DNA from: Thermoplasmatales archaeon | GTDB taxonomy: Archaea > Thermoplasmatota > E2 > DHVEG-1 | Assembly (NCBI GenBank): GCA_030672305.1 | Contig: DAOVGR010000079.1 | Coordinates: forward strand, 1-34,718 | DNA: 34,718 nt | Reading direction: 5' to 3' | Part shown: one piece after another, positions 8,820 to 16,719 of the stretch | Layout of the letters: the number at the start of each line of letters is the position of its first letter | Numbering within the stretch: the first letter of the stretch is position 1 | Notes under the pieces: model-generated | What the model was told of the DNA's origin: nothing | What the model saw: the letters and a program-made list of their open reading frames with translations, nothing else | The model's database searches: none | Translations under genes and position numbers: made by a program

Positions 8820-8847
8820 TTGCTGAGGAACTTTCGCTCCCCAGCAA
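8820..8847 (-). promoter_or_regulatory. RNA hairpin between SAP-Ubl and E1 genes
   Basis: An inverted repeat of two 11-base arms (plus strand TTGCTGAGGAA and CTCCCCAGCAA) around a 6-base loop forms an 11-bp stem with two G-U wobbles in the minus-strand transcript. It lies 18 bases after the SAP-Ubl stop and just before the E1 ribosome site. No T-run follows in the transcript, so it is not an ordinary terminator. An RNA processing or stabilising role, setting high Ubl and low E1 expression, is plausible. Confidence 0.5.
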
Positions 8848-8865
8848 TGTATTTAACTTCGATTT

Positions 8866-9357
8866 TTATCCCTTTGATCCAGCTGGTTTCAAGAATTCCA
8901 ACTCGTCACCGTTTTTGAGGGTATAAGTTCCTTCTTTCTGTTCCCCGTTAACTATACCAGGAGACATTTTTTCGATATTAAGAACTTCTCTAAGAAATTC
9001 AGAAACCTCAGCAACTGTACGACCAGCAACTGGAAAGTTACCAGATGAAGCACCACTGGTTACACGAATGGTTGTGGAGCATTTATCACCTTTCTTCGCT
9101 GAAGGTTTTGTTAGAACAGATGTAGCACAAAACTCGATAGCGTTCATAGCTTTAGCAGCAGCTGCGGGAGCGATTGATGCTGTTGCTTTTGCAGCTTTTT
9201 TCGGAGCTGCTTTTGGTCCTTGACTTTCTAATATTGCATCGACAACAACAGCTTTGGTCTTTTTGGAATATCCAGGAAGGCCCATTTTTACCGCCATTGG
9301 TTTTAATTCATTCTTTACGTTCATTGCTTCGAGTTCTTCTCTTGTGTAAATTGGCAT
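8866..9357 (-). CDS. SAP-domain / ubiquitin-like fusion protein
   Basis: A 163-aa protein from the ATG at 9357 (MPIYTREELEAMNV), chosen because AAAGGAG lies 12 bases upstream. An upstream ATG at 9396 overlaps the previous stop but lacks a site. Residues about 4-45 read as a SAP/HeH-type helix-turn-helix DNA-binding motif (REELEAM..NELKPMAVKMGLPGYSKKTK). An Ala/Lys linker follows (about 48-70), then a beta-grasp-like domain (about 92-160) ending TYTLKNGDELEFLKPAG and the C-terminal SKG. The LxxGDxLEF strand before a terminal Gly is typical of ThiS/MoaD/ubiquitin-like proteins and of the PRTRC-C type. Presumably it is activated at Gly163 by one of the adjacent E1s. Visibly richer in G+C than its neighbours (one 60-base line is 50 percent against about 22 percent nearby). 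Confidence 0.72.
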   Translation of the reverse strand: MPIYTREELEAMNVKNELKPMAVKMGLPGYSKKTKAVVVDAILESQGPKAAPKKAAKATASIAPAAAAKAMNAIEFCATSVLTKPSAKKGDKCSTTIRVTSGASSGNFPVAGRTVAEVSEFLREVLNIEKMSPGIVNGEQKEGTYTLKNGDELEFLKPAGSKG

Positions 9358-9392
9358 AATTTTTTGTTTCTCCTTTGTTTGTTTTTGCGAAA

Positions 9393-10070
9393 TCATTTCA
9401 CGATTCGAGTTTTTGCATCCACAGACATAATTGACATGTCAAAGTAAATTTCAGATGCTTTGATATTTTGCTGGACAACAACGTTGTAATATGCCCAACA
9501 CATAATAGTGGCCACACTTAAATTAGTAAAATATAACTGCGGTTCTGACTTTGATAATTCTTCGCAAGACATTTCATCTGGAGATCTGTCAGATGGATTT
9601 GCAATCTCAGGATGATAAGCACATAAATCTGGTGTTAAATCAACACCCCCTTTTCTGACAAAGATTTGTACATTACCATCTGTAAGTTCATTTCCTCCAG
9701 AAATTAAGATAACATCATTTAATGTTTTGCAATAATTAGATACAACCATTCGAGTTTTGTGATTATCGACACAAAGAAAGATTATATCTTTCTCCTTTAT
9801 AACTCCAGATATTGTATCTATATTAATATAGTCTATAACATAATCAATCATGAGATTTAAATATTTAATTTTGAGATCATTCGCTTTAATTTCAGCTTTA
9901 TCACCTAACCTTGTAAACTCTTGGCGTTCAAGATTTTTATCTTCATATTCATCACCATCAATTAAAGTTACAACAAAGTTAGTATCAACTTGAGAATAAT
10001 TTAAAAATCTACATAATCTTTCAACTAGAATACTTCCAACACCACCTAACCCAATTATTTTAATATTCAT
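9393..10070 (-). CDS. ThiF/E1-like adenylating protein, PRTRC type
   Basis: A compact 225-aa ThiF/E1 domain with all core motifs: GLGGVG at 7-12, LIDGDEYEDKNLERQEF with the arginine finger NLERQ at 46-50, and LCVDNHKTR near 99-107 (the switch-strand D). The segment MSCEELSKSEPQLYFTNLS near 167-185 resembles the Cys-containing stretch of PRTRC-system ThiF proteins. Cys169 is a candidate thioester residue. There is no CxxC zinc site. AAGGAG precedes the ATG and the start overlaps the JAMM gene stop (ATGA). It directly precedes the SAP-Ubl gene, so it probably adenylates that protein's C-terminus. Compared with the second E1 in the island, this copy is the canonical one. Confidence 0.85.
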   Translation of the reverse strand: MNIKIIGLGGVGSILVERLCRFLNYSQVDTNFVVTLIDGDEYEDKNLERQEFTRLGDKAEIKANDLKIKYLNLMIDYVIDYINIDTISGVIKEKDIIFLCVDNHKTRMVVSNYCKTLNDVILISGGNELTDGNVQIFVRKGGVDLTPDLCAYHPEIANPSDRSPDEMSCEELSKSEPQLYFTNLSVATIMCWAYYNVVVQQNIKASEIYFDMSIMSVDAKTRIVK

Positions 10071-11368
10071 CTTGATAAACTCCTTTTTAAGAATTTTCCA
10101 ACCTTTGAGAATGGAGTTGTTGGATTAGTATTTGGCGTGGGAATTAAAACCTTATCTTCACGTTCATGTAAATAAGCTTCACTCCTTAATTGTTCCTCCA
10201 CTAAATCCTCAGGAGTTTGTTCAGTTTCTTGTTTAGGATCATAAGCTGCTGATCCATTATCTTTTGCCATTAGATCCGTTTCTATTTCTGGTTCAAAGTT
10301 ATTAGTTTCAGGTACATCTTCATCCGGATCTATATCAGTTTGTAGGATTTCATATGCATATTCTAATTTAGAATCTTTAAATATACAATTTTTACATGGA
10401 TTATAATCATCGAGATCTTCATGTTCTGGAAATGTAACACCATCTTTAACTGGTCCAACATTTAATATATTTTTAGTATTTCCTTCTTTTCCACGTTCAA
10501 CCATCCATTCTGTAAGGGAATCATATCCGCTTCCAAAGAAGTCAAAGAATTCATAATCTATATAACTTTGGTTACGACTGTGTGTAGTAGGAGTATATAC
10601 TTTTCTAGAAACTTTCTTTAACCATTTTTTATTGAATTGTTTTTGTTTTTCACTTACTTGAATATCATATCTTGCATCATATCTTTTAACTACAGGGGTT
10701 TCAGGTTGGGCGGATTCATCTTTAACCATCTTTCCGTTGATATATCTATATACTTTTGATGGTAAATAAGTTGTAAATGACTTTTGAGGAACTTTAACTG
10801 CTACACATTTATTAATATAATCACATGGATCTACAATAACACGAAATCCATTAACAACAATTGACGCTGAAATGCTAGGATAGTCATCAGTTAAGTGGCC
10901 AATTGTAATATGAAGTCCGTCAAAATATTTCTCATCTTTATCATCAGTACCAGAATGGAAAGCAGACATTCTAGCATGACTATGAACTGTTCCTATAAGA
11001 TCATAACCAGGAATACTAGCACCTTGTTCATAATCACAACTACCACCGGTAACTTCTTGTTTAGGAACAGCTACTATATATTTATTTTCTGTCTCACTAT
11101 AATATAATAAAACATTTGCTTCTCCACTAAATTCACCCACAACTGCTTTAAAAAATGATATTATTTTACCCATTTGAGGGCCAGATATTTTGGGCAAGCT
11201 CATTTTAGCCCATGGTTTTAATTCATTTAGAATTGATATTTTGTCAACTTTTGTTAAACTTTCAACTAATCCTACTTTCTTTTTTAGAAAAATACCTTGT
11301 TTTGCAATTAAATAACATATTTCATCTTTTGGTAATTCTTCACCTTCATATAGGTAAATCGGAAACAT
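10067..11368 (-). CDS. JAB/JAMM metalloprotease (deubiquitinase-like)
   Basis: About 433 aa from the ATG at 11368 (MFPIYLYEGEELP), picked because AAAGGAG sits upstream; a TTG at 11392 is the longer alternative. The N-terminal half (about 60-200) is a JAB domain with a complete JAMM motif: HSH at 129-131, seven residues, Ser139, two residues, Asp142, with a candidate catalytic Glu in GEFSGEANVLLYY near 78-84. Such enzymes trim or remove ubiquitin-like tags, or mature their C-termini. The C-terminal half is a low-complexity acidic linker with a CKNC pair and a basic end (KFLKRSLSR), and may bind a partner. It overlaps the 851-aa gene by 23 bases and is coupled to the ThiF gene by ATGA. It matches PRTRC protein A in role. 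Confidence 0.87.
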   Translation of the reverse strand: MFPIYLYEGEELPKDEICYLIAKQGIFLKKKVGLVESLTKVDKISILNELKPWAKMSLPKISGPQMGKIISFFKAVVGEFSGEANVLLYYSETENKYIVAVPKQEVTGGSCDYEQGASIPGYDLIGTVHSHARMSAFHSGTDDKDEKYFDGLHITIGHLTDDYPSISASIVVNGFRVIVDPCDYINKCVAVKVPQKSFTTYLPSKVYRYINGKMVKDESAQPETPVVKRYDARYDIQVSEKQKQFNKKWLKKVSRKVYTPTTHSRNQSYIDYEFFDFFGSGYDSLTEWMVERGKEGNTKNILNVGPVKDGVTFPEHEDLDDYNPCKNCIFKDSKLEYAYEILQTDIDPDEDVPETNNFEPEIETDLMAKDNGSAAYDPKQETEQTPEDLVEEQLRSEAYLHEREDKVLIPTPNTNPTTPFSKVGKFLKRSLSR

Positions 11369-13901
11369 TGATAACTCTCCTTTCATCCACAAAATATTTC
11401 ATGCGAATATCTGGGTTAAAAATATACATACCATGAAAATTTGGATATGCAGTAATAAGTCTTTGTTCTCTTAGTTGTTTTTGTGAATATCTAGGATTTA
11501 AAAATCCTATTCTATTAACTACTGGTTTTAATTCTGGAACAAAATAACCATTATATCTAGGATTTATAGCATTTTCGTCATTTAAATATTGACACACTAA
11601 CCTATCTTCTATATGTTGTATAGTTAATAAATTCTGTAGATGTTGGTTACTATCATATGGAATTGTAGTCATATCTCCAGGTTGAAATTTAAAATATCTC
11701 TGATCTATAATAGGAACATGTTTAAGAGATTTCCATTTTTTATTATTCATAGTAGTTAAATTAAAATTTTCTATTAAGTCATCAGCCCAAAGAGTTGTAC
11801 CATTTGAACATAATACTAATGGAATATCACCCCCAGTATCTGTTAAGAAACCAATAATTATATTTGTATCTTTCATTGGAAAATTTGAGATCCTGGTTTT
11901 ATTTGTTTTAATTTTAGTTCCAGATGTTATTCCGTTATATTCTTTTTCAATATGTCTTAATGTACCAACGTTAACTGTAAAGTTAGATAAAGTTTTCTTT
12001 AGATAAGTATGTTCAGATTTATTTCCATGTTGATCTTCTAATAATACATTAAGGATTCTGTCATCTTTAGTTTCAAAACCCATTATAGTTTTTACTTTTA
12101 ACATTTCTCTTGGATTTAACCAATCAGATACAACAACTTTATCTCCAACTTTAAATGATAAGTTCATATCAAAACTTTCAATAAATAAGTGTTCTTTATC
12201 TTTTAATATAGTACTCATAGCTAAATTAAATTCAGGAGTAGAAGGAGAAGCATTCTCCATAAATAAATAATTTGTCATGTTAGAATGAATTTTTATAGAT
12301 GTATTGGTAATCATAGTTGTTCCCAATCTACATATAGAAGGTATTGTTTTAAATTGCTTTTCATTTACAATGCTTTTATCTAAATCTTCTAGATTTATTG
12401 AACTTCTTTTTAAAGTAGTTGGGTTTTTAAATTTTGTTAGTATTTTACCATTACTAGAAATATCTATATCATTAAGTACTAGTTTTTTTAGAATCTTAAT
12501 AGGAGCTGACGAATTACGATAATAGTAATTATAATTGAATAAAATATTATATGTTTTATTTTTTTCTATTTCAACTCCATTAATTTTAATCTTTTTCATA
12601 TCAATAACTTTAATATCTTTCATATCTTCTAATGCAGTTAAAGCGGATTTAATTCGAACTTCAATTTTTCCATCAAGACCATATCTCATATAGCCAATTT
12701 TATTATAAACTTTATTACCATGTATATTAGTAGAACTTATTATAGATCCTTGCTTAATTATTACACCATCTGATAAGGTTGTTGATTGAATAAATCTTTC
12801 TTCCATAATACTTTTTCTTAATTTATTTTTGAATGCTTTTGTTAATTTATATACTGTAATATTTTTATCAGAATCTTGGAGTTTTATATTAGTAATATAA
12901 GAACTTGGTTTTGGAGACATGAATGATTTAACAAAATATCTTCTATTTTTTAACATAAAAGAGTCATTTACAAATATTGGAATTCTATCAATATTAATAG
13001 AATCTGCAACATTGTCATATATAGGTGTTTTTGTTCTACTATCTGTCATAGGTGTTTGTGTTGGTTTATAAAAAACTTTGTCTATTAGATAATGAAATGA
13101 AACATCTGTAGAATTTGATTCATAATCTTTTTTAATTCTATCAATTACAAATCCAACAGTTTTATAAGGAATCCATTCAACGTTATATATAAACATTGGA
13201 TCTTCTTTACTATAATATTGCCACGTTAGGTAATCACAAACAAATGGTATATCATTATATGCTAGCACATTATAAATATAATCTTGATTAAATATGTTTT
13301 CCCAAAATGTTTTTATAATACTTCCAATAGCAGTTGTTACATTTTTGATGACAACATATTTTCTAAAAGACCCCATACAAACTGCTTGATTATTATTAAT
13401 ATTCATTAAAGGAATTTTACACATATAATCTCCAAAACTACTAAGAGGAGTAACTCTTGAAAATGCTTTTAGCTTTACATATTCATTATTATGGTTTAAT
13501 AATATTATATAAATTATATATGGAAATGCTAAATAAAAATGATATGGTTTACTATTTTCTTTAAACCAATTCTCATAACCAAATTTTTTGAGATTTCCAG
13601 ATGCTTTTAAACCTTCAACAATAATTGACATATCATAATTAAGAAATATTGTTCTCATTTGTGGAGCTTCTTCAATTACAAACAATTTATAACTGCCTAT
13701 TTCTGTAGAATATCTACAATTCATTGGAATTATATCATTAGATGCAGAAGTTTTTTTCTGTTCATCTTTCATTTTATTAATAAACACATCGGTTGGTATT
13801 TGTTTTTTTCTATTTTCTGTACCTTTTAGTTCATTTTTACAGTAAACATTATCAAAATAACTAGCATTATATTCATCAATAACTATTTCTCGTCTTATCA
13901 T
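11346..13901 (-). CDS. Large protein with possible Prok-E2_D-like domain
   Basis: An 851-aa protein, first in the tag-conjugation gene string. Residues about 68-180 (YKLFVIEEAPQMRTIFLNY ... YLAFPYIIYIILL ... CKIPLMNINNNQAVCMG) recall the E2-like fold of PRTRC protein B / Prok-E2_D, where a strand P..N.....VC.G carries the catalytic Cys. Here that would be Cys175 with Asn167. The remaining about 650 residues are Lys/Asn/Ile-rich, beta-strand-like (SH3/KOW-like patches such as FKVGDKVVVSDWLNP near 590) and unrecognised. No membrane segments. The start has AGAGGTGA upstream of the ATG and abuts the preceding gene's stop. If the domain call holds, this is a second E2 fused to a large body. Otherwise it is simply a hypothetical protein. 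Confidence 0.6.
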   Translation of the reverse strand: MIRREIVIDEYNASYFDNVYCKNELKGTENRKKQIPTDVFINKMKDEQKKTSASNDIIPMNCRYSTEIGSYKLFVIEEAPQMRTIFLNYDMSIIVEGLKASGNLKKFGYENWFKENSKPYHFYLAFPYIIYIILLNHNNEYVKLKAFSRVTPLSSFGDYMCKIPLMNINNNQAVCMGSFRKYVVIKNVTTAIGSIIKTFWENIFNQDYIYNVLAYNDIPFVCDYLTWQYYSKEDPMFIYNVEWIPYKTVGFVIDRIKKDYESNSTDVSFHYLIDKVFYKPTQTPMTDSRTKTPIYDNVADSINIDRIPIFVNDSFMLKNRRYFVKSFMSPKPSSYITNIKLQDSDKNITVYKLTKAFKNKLRKSIMEERFIQSTTLSDGVIIKQGSIISSTNIHGNKVYNKIGYMRYGLDGKIEVRIKSALTALEDMKDIKVIDMKKIKINGVEIEKNKTYNILFNYNYYYRNSSAPIKILKKLVLNDIDISSNGKILTKFKNPTTLKRSSINLEDLDKSIVNEKQFKTIPSICRLGTTMITNTSIKIHSNMTNYLFMENASPSTPEFNLAMSTILKDKEHLFIESFDMNLSFKVGDKVVVSDWLNPREMLKVKTIMGFETKDDRILNVLLEDQHGNKSEHTYLKKTLSNFTVNVGTLRHIEKEYNGITSGTKIKTNKTRISNFPMKDTNIIIGFLTDTGGDIPLVLCSNGTTLWADDLIENFNLTTMNNKKWKSLKHVPIIDQRYFKFQPGDMTTIPYDSNQHLQNLLTIQHIEDRLVCQYLNDENAINPRYNGYFVPELKPVVNRIGFLNPRYSQKQLREQRLITAYPNFHGMYIFNPDIRMKYFVDERRVINVSDLPI

Positions 13902-14272
13902 TATTCACCTCTTAGTAATTTTACGGTTTTTGCGAAATTAATTAAAATTTTTTCTGCTTTATTTTCATTTATTTCCCAAACTTTTATTTTTTTTAAATTT
14001 TTAGTTTTATCAAGATAAAATTTGGTATATAAACTCCATAAAACTGTTAAATAATGTTCATCACCTTCTCTTTCCAAAGTTAGATAGGAAACTTCATTAC
14101 TTTTAATACCAGGAATTTCAATTGATAGAAAAGTGTTTGGTCCAGTTGGTAATCTTTCTGGATGCTTACATTTTTTAGTTTCCTCTAAGTCTATTTGTTC
14201 GCATATCTTTTTAACTTGCAATGTCAATTCATTTTCATCCAGTTCTTTAATTATATCTCCTAATATTGTCAT
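13901..14272 (-). CDS. Hypothetical 123-aa protein
   Basis: Soluble, charged protein with an acidic helical N-terminus (MTILGDIIKELDENELTLQ), a middle segment CKHPERLPTGPNTFLSIEIPG that looks beta-stranded, and a basic helical C-terminus. It ends at the first base of the 851-aa gene start region and is preceded by a strong GGAGGGAGGA site. It appears to open the transcription segment of the ubiquitin-like island and may belong to it by position. No family recognised and no catalytic motif seen. Confidence 0.75.
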   Translation of the reverse strand: MTILGDIIKELDENELTLQVKKICEQIDLEETKKCKHPERLPTGPNTFLSIEIPGIKSNEVSYLTLEREGDEHYLTVLWSLYTKFYLDKTKNLKKIKVWEINENKAEKILINFAKTVKLLRGE

Positions 14273-14287
14273 CGGAGTCCTCCCTCC

Positions 14288-14608
14288 TTAGCCTGCTTTA
14301 ATTTTATATGTTTTATCTACTGTTTTTAGATATTCAACTTTATCAAAAGGAACTGATCTCCACCCCTTTTTTTCTAAATCGTAGACATGAATAATTTTAC
14401 TTTTTTGCATTAATTTTAAAATTTTTGGAATATTAATATTTTTATCTGGGTAATCTTTTTTAGGAATTAATGTAAAATCTAAAGTACATTTCATTATTCT
14501 TGTGGAACCATCAGATTTTTTTTCAAACTTTACAGTTACAACTTTTTCATCCCTAATAATATTCCAAAATTCTATTGCATTATCTATAATAGTTGAGTCA
14601 ACCGCCAT
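14288..14608 (-). CDS. WYL_2/DUF2693 Sm-like SH3-barrel phage protein
   Basis: A 106-aa protein with the layout of the small phage/bacterial WYL_2 (DUF2693) family, an Sm-like beta barrel. A strand VVTVKFEKKSDGSTRIMKC is followed by TLDFTLIP, and the end reads IIHVYDLEKKGWRSVPFDKV, matching the family pattern in which DxxKxGWRSF-type residues close the barrel. Members are common in phages and are thought to bind nucleic acid or nucleotides; that is family inference. A CAGGAGG site precedes the ATG, which lies inside the end of the radical SAM gene (11-base overlap), so the two are co-translated. Confidence 0.75.
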   Translation of the reverse strand: MAVDSTIIDNAIEFWNIIRDEKVVTVKFEKKSDGSTRIMKCTLDFTLIPKKDYPDKNINIPKILKLMQKSKIIHVYDLEKKGWRSVPFDKVEYLKTVDKTYKIKAG

Positions 14609-15641
14609 TTGTTTTATCCTCCTGTCTTATTTTTGTATGGACTAATTCATTCATCTTATCTCCATACTTGCTCATAAGCAAACATGTATGATTACATAGT
14701 TTACAAAATTCTTTTTTATCTTTAGCTATACATTCTTTTGTAAGATAACTGACTTCCATATTTTTGGTAAATAGGTTATGAGCTGAAGTATTTAAAGGAG
14801 TATTATATCCCCGAATTCTAGTACATAATCTAACTGATCCATCAGCATCAATAGAAATGTTGTGAAGATCTTTTTCAATACCACAATCCATATTTGATGG
14901 TAATATATCCCAAATCTCTGGTAGTAAGAAATCTTTCATATGAATATTTAAACTTTTATCATCATAGATCATTTGAAATTGATTTGCTAATTCGGGAGAT
15001 ATATGAACTAATTTCCATGGTTCTATAACATTTGAAAAATCATAATATTTATTTTTTGCAATATCAATAAAAGTTATATCACTATTAATGCCACATCTAG
15101 TTAATTCTTTAATGAGTTCATAAAGATATGGAACGTTTTCACGCATAACAGTAATTTCAGCTACTAAATCTTTAACTATATATTGACGTTTTAAAAGATT
15201 GTTTAATCCACTAATACTTTTCTTTACTCGGTCAGAATTATCTATTTGATTGAATATAGGATCTACTGATGAAGTAAATCCTCGTACATCTCCTCCTGTT
15301 TTTTCAAATAGTCGGTCAATTAATGGTTGAATCTCAGGAGTGTTATTTGTAATGATTGTATAATTGATATTTTCCTTATTACAAAAATTAATAATATCAG
15401 GCAAGTCCTTTCTTAACATTGGCTCGCCTCCGTATATGATTATGAAAATATCTGGGTTATGAGCTTTGAATTCACCTAATAATTCTATTACATAATCCGT
15501 TGACATTTCATTTTTATAATAATGTTTCATATCAGGATATATGGTTGGTTTGTTTTTATAATTTCTTACAATTCCACAATATGAACATTTGAGATTACAT
15601 CTTCTTGTTATAAACAAATTAACTATTTTTATTTTATTCAT
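14598..15641 (-). CDS. Radical SAM enzyme with C-terminal Cys-rich (SPASM-like) domain
   Basis: A 347-aa radical SAM protein. The iron-sulfur motif CxxxCxxC is Cys15, Cys19 and Cys22 (RRCNLKCSYCG), followed by the SAM-binding GGEP (IIIYGGEPMLRKD near 70-80). The C-terminal third carries more Cys (DCGIEK, RLCTRIRG, KEFCKLCNHTC), as in SPASM/twitch domains that hold auxiliary clusters and occur in peptide- or protein-modifying enzymes. It is not a QueE by its Cys arrangement and length. Its start overlaps the end of an NSSS-motif gene, and two such genes lie directly upstream, which makes those proteins candidate substrates by position. The actual substrate is unknown. Confidence 0.9.
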   Translation of the reverse strand: MNKIKIVNLFITRRCNLKCSYCGIVRNYKNKPTIYPDMKHYYKNEMSTDYVIELLGEFKAHNPDIFIIIYGGEPMLRKDLPDIINFCNKENINYTIITNNTPEIQPLIDRLFEKTGGDVRGFTSSVDPIFNQIDNSDRVKKSISGLNNLLKRQYIVKDLVAEITVMRENVPYLYELIKELTRCGINSDITFIDIAKNKYYDFSNVIEPWKLVHISPELANQFQMIYDDKSLNIHMKDFLLPEIWDILPSNMDCGIEKDLHNISIDADGSVRLCTRIRGYNTPLNTSAHNLFTKNMEVSYLTKECIAKDKKEFCKLCNHTCLLMSKYGDKMNELVHTKIRQEDKTNGG

Positions 15642-16332
15642 CTGATCTCTCCATTATTTGACCTTTATTTAATACATCTTCAATTTTAGTTAACATCTGA
15701 AAGGCATTTTCTGGACTATTTAACTCACTTGTTACTTTATTATTTATTATAAAAATGTTTCCAACTTTTGTTTCATGGATAGCAAGTTCTGGAGTTGTTG
15801 TATATTTTCCAGTTGGGTCTCCACCATCCCACCCACCACTTCCAGTATCTTTAGGAATGCATGTATAAATCAATGAACAAAAAGGAATATTAATTTTTTT
15901 TATAATTACTTTCAATAAATTCATTATTTCTTTATGAATAGGTTTCTTATGATATATAGTTTGTGGTTTGGCTTCTATATTTATTATTGTATTTATACAT
16001 CTTATTGATCGGGTACTTGAAATCCATTCATTATTATTTCCAACAAATAAGGATATTTCTAGAGGGTCCCTATGGTAGTCATTTTGTTTATATTCAGAAG
16101 AAGCTAATTCAATGCAACAATAAGCACGTGAATATGTACCATGTTTTATAATATATCCACTACCATTAAATATATTTTTTATGAAGGATTTTGTTCGTTC
16201 TTGAATTTCAATATAACCTTTTCCTTTGTCTACTGAAGCAAAATAATTTAAAGGTAAAAATCCAGTACATCTTGTATTTAAAATAAATGAAGTTGATGAA
16301 CTATTTGTTACAAAATCTTGTTTTATTTTCAT
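15634..16332 (-). CDS. NSSS-motif protein (copy B), 232 aa
   Basis: The ATG at 16332 is chosen because AAAGGGAAAAAT precedes it; a TTG at 16353 gives seven extra residues without a site. The protein opens MKIKQDFVTNSSSTSFIL, the N-terminal tag shared by five genes in this window. The body is unrelated to the other copies: aromatic, with a Gly/Asp patch (DTGSGGWDGGDPTGKY near 175-190) and several Cys. The first 41 bases of the gene are identical to those of its upstream neighbour. It ends overlapping the radical SAM gene by 8 bases. Similar openings (MKIRxDFVTNSSSSSF) are widespread in proteins of Firmicutes and their phages, from memory; their function is unknown to me. Confidence 0.8.
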   Translation of the reverse strand: MKIKQDFVTNSSSTSFILNTRCTGFLPLNYFASVDKGKGYIEIQERTKSFIKNIFNGSGYIIKHGTYSRAYCCIELASSEYKQNDYHRDPLEISLFVGNNNEWISSTRSIRCINTIINIEAKPQTIYHKKPIHKEIMNLLKVIIKKINIPFCSLIYTCIPKDTGSGGWDGGDPTGKYTTTPELAIHETKVGNIFIINNKVTSELNSPENAFQMLTKIEDVLNKGQIMERSDE

Positions 16333-16708
16333 ATTTTTCCCTTTAATATTCAATGATGTTTATATCTAAATTATTTATATTTTCATTAAAATTAAAATTT
16401 CTATTCATTTTTATAAAACATGCAATATCACCTATTTTTAAAGCTTTTATCAAACTATTATATTCATATTGAGTGTATACATTAAATTCTGGACCTGTTG
16501 CTTCTTGAACCCAATCTAATGGTTTACCCTGTGTTGCATCATTAATTTCTTTTCTACTTTTATAATAATGAAAATTGAACTCACTAACAACATAAGTGTT
16601 ATGTATTCTTTTTATTATTTCCTTTAGTTTTGATAGAATATCTTCATTACATGAAAATATATATGATGTTGATGAACTATTTGTTACAAAATCTTGTTTT
16701 ATTTTCAT
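16292..16708 (-). repeat. 41-bp perfect direct repeat at two gene starts
   Basis: The 41 bases covering the first codons of the genes starting at 16332 and 16708 are identical (16292-16332 and 16668-16708), while the sequences beyond diverge at once. This marks a duplication or recombination at the NSSS-motif gene start. Confidence 0.9.
16343..16708 (-). CDS. NSSS-motif protein (copy A), 121 aa
   Basis: Begins MKIKQDFVTNSSSTSYIF, sharing the N-terminal tag with four other proteins here. The remaining 100 residues are distinct: a helical, Lys-rich stretch (ILSKLKEIIKRIHNTY), an aromatic middle and an Asn-rich end (NRNFNFNENINNLDINIIEY). There is no signal peptide or membrane helix. AGGAG precedes the ATG. 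It lies between the SbcC-like ATPase gene and NSSS copy B. Its function is unknown; the constant head with variable body looks like a targeting, modification or processing tag. Confidence 0.8.
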   Translation of the reverse strand: MKIKQDFVTNSSSTSYIFSCNEDILSKLKEIIKRIHNTYVVSEFNFHYYKSRKEINDATQGKPLDWVQEATGPEFNVYTQYEYNSLIKALKIGDIACFIKMNRNFNFNENINNLDINIIEY

Positions 16709-16719
16709 GTAATTTTCTC

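Noticed and set aside
8820-8847. Hairpin as a rho-independent terminator
   Set aside because: No run of T follows the stem in the transcribed direction, and the next gene follows closely in the same orientation.
8800-8847. TTG at 8847 as the E1-like start
   Set aside because: The extra 16 codons are made of the hairpin stem, and AAGGA precedes the ATG at 8799 instead.
10067-11392. TTG at 11392 as JAMM protein start
   Set aside because: AAAGGAG is located between this TTG and the ATG at 11368, which marks the ATG as the start.
14598-15641. Radical SAM gene as QueE of the deazaguanine pathway
   Set aside because: The protein is too long and has a C-terminal Cys-rich region typical of SPASM/twitch enzymes; the Cys pattern is the ordinary CxxxCxxC, so a QueE call is not supported.
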